Origin: Bacteroidales bacterium
Lineage (GTDB): Bacteria; Bacteroidota; Bacteroidia; Bacteroidales; UBA3824
Direction of reading: 5' to 3'
NCBI GenBank assembly: GCA_016287995.1
Contig: JAEEXW010000125.1
Span: forward strand, 1-7,569
DNA length: 7,569 nucleotides
Shown: positions 5,350 through 7,569 of the stretch, piece after piece
How the letters are laid out: the number at the start of each line of letters is the position of its first letter
Position numbering within the stretch: position 1 is the stretch's first letter
Notes under the pieces: model-generated
Seen by the model: the letters and a program-made list of their open reading frames with translations, nothing else
What the model was told of the DNA's origin: nothing
The model's database searches: none
Made by a program: the position numbers and the translations under genes

Positions 5350-7326
5350 ATGTTAAAAAAAGTATTTTCATTATCGCTTATGGCTGCCTCTGCATTGAGT
5401 CTTATGGCGCAAGCACCCGCAGGCGGCAAAAAAATTAGTAACGAACTTATCGGTATTTTCTTTGAGGACATCAGTTCTTCGGCCGACGGTGGACTGTGCG
5501 CCGAGATGGTTCAAAACGGCTCGTTTGAATACAGCCCTATCGAAAAAGACGGTTGGGGAGCAGGTTCTTTCTGGCGTTTTATTCGTCCGGGTCATTCGCT
5601 CGGATACATCGAACCCCGTCAGCAAAACCCGATTCACCCGAACAATCCCAATTATATGCACGTTGTAGTTGAGCGTGTAAAAGAGTATTACGATTACAAA
5701 GGTTGGAAAGGCGCTGGACTTCAAAATGACGGTTTTGAAGGATTTTTATTAAAAAAAGGTGCAAAATACGACTTCTCGTTTTTCGTTCGCAATACCGACA
5801 ACAAGGAAAAAGAGTTCCGTATAGTTTTGGCAGTTCCCGCTCCTTGGGGTCAAGACCCGAAAGCAATCGGCGAGACAACTGTTAAAGTCAGCGGTAACGA
5901 TTGGAAGAAATACACCGCAACTATCGAAGCAACAGAGGATTGCAAAAACGCAATTCTTCAAATCTTATCGCTCACAACCGGTGAATTTGACATTGACATG
6001 GTTTCGCTTTATCCGCAAGAGACTTTCAAAGGACACGGACTTAGAACAGATTTGGCTCAGGCTTTGGCAGATTTGAATCCGAAATTTATGCGTTTCCCGG
6101 GCGGTTGTGTGGTTCACGGCGGCGGCGACGGTTTCTGGAACACTTATCACTGGAAAAACACCGTAGGTCCGAAAGAACAGCGCAAACCCAACAAAAACAC
6201 CTGGGGCTATCATCAGTCGATGTCAATCGGATATTATGAATATTTCCAGTTTTGTGAGGATTTGGGAATGCAGCCCGTTCCGATTTTGCCTTGTGGTGTA
6301 AGTTGTCAGGGAACTAATGGCGGTTGGAATATGTGGCCGACTCAGGCTCAGGACGTTTGCCCGATGTCTGACATGGAAAAATGGACACAAGACGCTCTCG
6401 ACCTTATCGAATGGGCTAACGGCGATGTTAATACCAAATGGGGAAAAGTTCGTGCCGATGCAGGCCATCCAAAACCGTTCAACCTCAAATATTTAGGAAT
6501 TGGAAACGAGGAAAAAATCACTCCAGAATTTGAAGAACGTTTCAAATATATGTACGACAAAATCACGGCAAAATATCCTGAAATCGTGATTGTCGGAACG
6601 GCAGGTCCGGGTTCTCACAAAGGCAATCCTGATTACGACGAAGGTTGGAAATTTGCAGAAAAACTCGGTCTTCCGATTCTTGACGAACATTATTATGAGC
6701 CAAGAGATTACTTCTTGACTTCTCGTCAGTATGATAGTTATCCGAGAGACCGTAAAACCAAAGTTTACTTGGGCGAATATGCAGCAAAAGACAAAAAACT
6801 TATTGATGCCCTCGCAGAAGGTCTTTATTTGCTTCATGTTGAAAGAAACGGCGATGTGGTTGTAATGACTTCTTACGCTCCGCTTTTCGCACGCAAAAAC
6901 GCTACAAACTGGAATCCCGATTTGATTTATTTTGACAACGAAAAGCCTTATTTGACATGCAGTTATTATGTTCAGCAGATGTTCGGACAGTCTTCGGGCG
7001 ATTATTATTACGGCGATTGCGTAACATTCAACCGCAAAAACGATAATCTTCTCGGACAGTCGGTGGTTTACGATTCAAAATCTAAGAAACTTTTCGTAAA
7101 GATTTGTAACGCTGGTTCTCAAACTGCACAAGCAAATATTGATTTGTCGAAATTTAAAATTACCAAATTCAATGCAGAAAAAACTGTTATTTCAGGCGAA
7201 CCAAACGACGAAAACAATTACGAAAAACAGCCGATAATTCCTATCAAGGAAAATATCAGCATAAAAACAAAGATGACTGAAAAAATTGAGCCTTACTCAA
7301 TTACGATGTGGACAATTCAGTTGTAA
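5350..7326 (+). CDS. Exported GH51 alpha-L-arabinofuranosidase
   Basis: GH51 enzymes release terminal L-arabinofuranosyl units from arabinoxylan, arabinan or their oligosaccharides with retention of configuration. This 658-residue protein has a signal peptide (MLKKVF to about LMA at residue 20, cut near Q21). The family N-terminal block follows: ISNELIGIFFEDI..SADGGLCAEMVQNGSFEY (30-61). A beta-sandwich, probably a CBM4/9-like insert, spans about 75-220. The (beta/alpha)8 catalytic domain begins near 225 with MRFPGG at 247-252. The acid/base is Glu387 in GIGNEE, with HYYE at 447-450 and the nucleophile Glu476 in YLGEYA. The sequence MTSYAPLF (506-513) and the insert point to the plant/Bacteroidales-type branch. 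A C-terminal beta-sandwich ends the protein. All key residues are present. The gene has its own promoter and terminator and no SusC/SusD or regulator beside it. The lipobox is absent, so it is periplasmic or secreted. Confidence 0.95.
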   Translation: MLKKVFSLSLMAASALSLMAQAPAGGKKISNELIGIFFEDISSSADGGLCAEMVQNGSFEYSPIEKDGWGAGSFWRFIRPGHSLGYIEPRQQNPIHPNNPNYMHVVVERVKEYYDYKGWKGAGLQNDGFEGFLLKKGAKYDFSFFVRNTDNKEKEFRIVLAVPAPWGQDPKAIGETTVKVSGNDWKKYTATIEATEDCKNAILQILSLTTGEFDIDMVSLYPQETFKGHGLRTDLAQALADLNPKFMRFPGGCVVHGGGDGFWNTYHWKNTVGPKEQRKPNKNTWGYHQSMSIGYYEYFQFCEDLGMQPVPILPCGVSCQGTNGGWNMWPTQAQDVCPMSDMEKWTQDALDLIEWANGDVNTKWGKVRADAGHPKPFNLKYLGIGNEEKITPEFEERFKYMYDKITAKYPEIVIVGTAGPGSHKGNPDYDEGWKFAEKLGLPILDEHYYEPRDYFLTSRQYDSYPRDRKTKVYLGEYAAKDKKLIDALAEGLYLLHVERNGDVVVMTSYAPLFARKNATNWNPDLIYFDNEKPYLTCSYYVQQMFGQSSGDYYYGDCVTFNRKNDNLLGQSVVYDSKSKKLFVKICNAGSQTAQANIDLSKFKITKFNAEKTVISGEPNDENNYEKQPIIPIKENISIKTKMTEKIEPYSITMWTIQL

Positions 7327-7346
7327 AAACTTGATTATCTTATAAT

Positions 7347-7385
7347 AAAATGCGGTTTTGAGAAAGTTCAGAACCGCATTTTTTG
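7347..7385 (+). terminator. Intrinsic terminator after the GH51 gene
   Basis: AAAATGCGGTTTTG (7347-7360) pairs with 7369-7382 with one G-U pair and an 8-base loop. Six Ts (7379-7384) follow or overlap the stem end. It starts 20 bases after the GH51 stop. The A-run on the left could allow some termination of minus-strand transcripts as well. Confidence 0.85.
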
Positions 7386-7399
7386 TTGATTAATATTTT

Positions 7400-7503
7400 G
7401 ATAACTTAGCGGAATCATCTATAAAATCACACATTCCGCTAAGTTATCCGCGATAGCATAGCGGAATGTGGATTTTTTTAGACGATTCCGCTAAGTTATC
7501 CGC
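7400..7503. repeat. 101-bp near-perfect palindrome made of 16-mer copies
   Basis: The arms 7400-7441 and 7459-7500 are complementary at 37 of 42 positions, centred on 7450. Pairing nearly continues through the middle, where TATC (7445-7448) pairs with GATA (7452-7455). The core unit ATTCCGCTAAGTTATC occurs at 7433-7448 and 7485-7500, and inverted at 7400-7415; a partial inverted copy is TAGCGGAATGTG at 7459-7470. The two direct copies extend to an exact 19-mer (with CGC) at a 52-base period. No open reading frame lies inside. A miniature (MITE- or REP-like) element or a structured intergenic repeat is likely; the class is not known. Confidence 0.85.
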
Positions 7504-7530
7504 AAAATGTTTATCACCAATGCGGATGCC

Positions 7531-7549
7531 AATTATGAATTATGAATTA
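7531..7549. repeat. Short AATTATG tandem repeat
   Basis: AATTATG occurs twice in tandem (7531-7537, 7538-7544), followed by a partial third copy AATTA (7545-7549). It lies about 28 bases beyond the palindrome. The 243 bases after the GH51 stop hold the terminator, the palindrome and this repeat, and no gene that I can support. Confidence 0.6.
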
Positions 7550-7569
7550 AATCATCTCACCTTCTGCCG

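Noticed and set aside
5371..6837. Several antisense open frames across the GH51 gene
   Set aside because: They overlap conserved catalytic-domain codons, overlap each other, and lack recognisable domains or start signals.
7400..7503. CRISPR array as an explanation for the repeated 16-mers
   Set aside because: There are only two direct copies plus inverted ones, the spacing sequence is itself complementary, and no cas gene is present. The structure is a palindrome, not an array.

Overview
The window looks like chromosomal DNA from a member of the Bacteroidota, most likely an uncultured or gut-type Bacteroidales. It is A+T-rich and every intact gene ends in TAA. Start codons follow A/T-rich leaders without Shine-Dalgarno sequences. 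Exact matches to the Bacteroidota -7 promoter box (TAnnTTTG) sit in front of several genes. There are three small putative lipoproteins and an exported GH51 arabinofuranosidase of the type common in Bacteroidales. The species call is inference.

Layout. At 40-1129 (+) lies prfB, complete, but only if the ribosome makes the programmed +1 frameshift at codon 22. A small putative lipoprotein follows on the same strand (1155-1595). Its stop abuts a symmetric hairpin (1596-1633) that probably terminates transcription in both directions. A minus-strand block converges on it. Read in its own direction, this block holds an interrupted Rieske-like lipoprotein gene (3836-3381, in-frame TAA at 3473-3471), an RlmL/YpsC-type THUMP RNA methyltransferase (3371-2214) and another lipoprotein (2125-1637).

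The 62-bp interval 3837-3898 carries two exact -7 boxes that face each other and are linked by an inverted repeat. It appears to drive the minus block and, divergently, a plus-strand pair. That pair is a signal-peptide protein of extreme Lys/Glu content (3899-4909) and a small single-pass membrane protein (4928-5284). A separate promoter then serves a 658-residue exported GH51 alpha-L-arabinofuranosidase (5350-7326) ending in a clear intrinsic terminator. The last 240 bases hold no gene. They contain a nearly continuous 101-bp palindrome built from copies of one 16-mer, then a short AATTATG tandem repeat.

The genes do not form one pathway. prfB and the rRNA methyltransferase serve translation. 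The lipoproteins, the Lys-rich protein and the arabinofuranosidase act in the envelope or outside the cell. I see no defence system, CRISPR array, transposase, tRNA or rRNA. The items most worth a second look are the interrupted Rieske-like gene, the overlapping facing promoters, the terminal palindrome and the prfB frameshift signal in an SD-poor genome.
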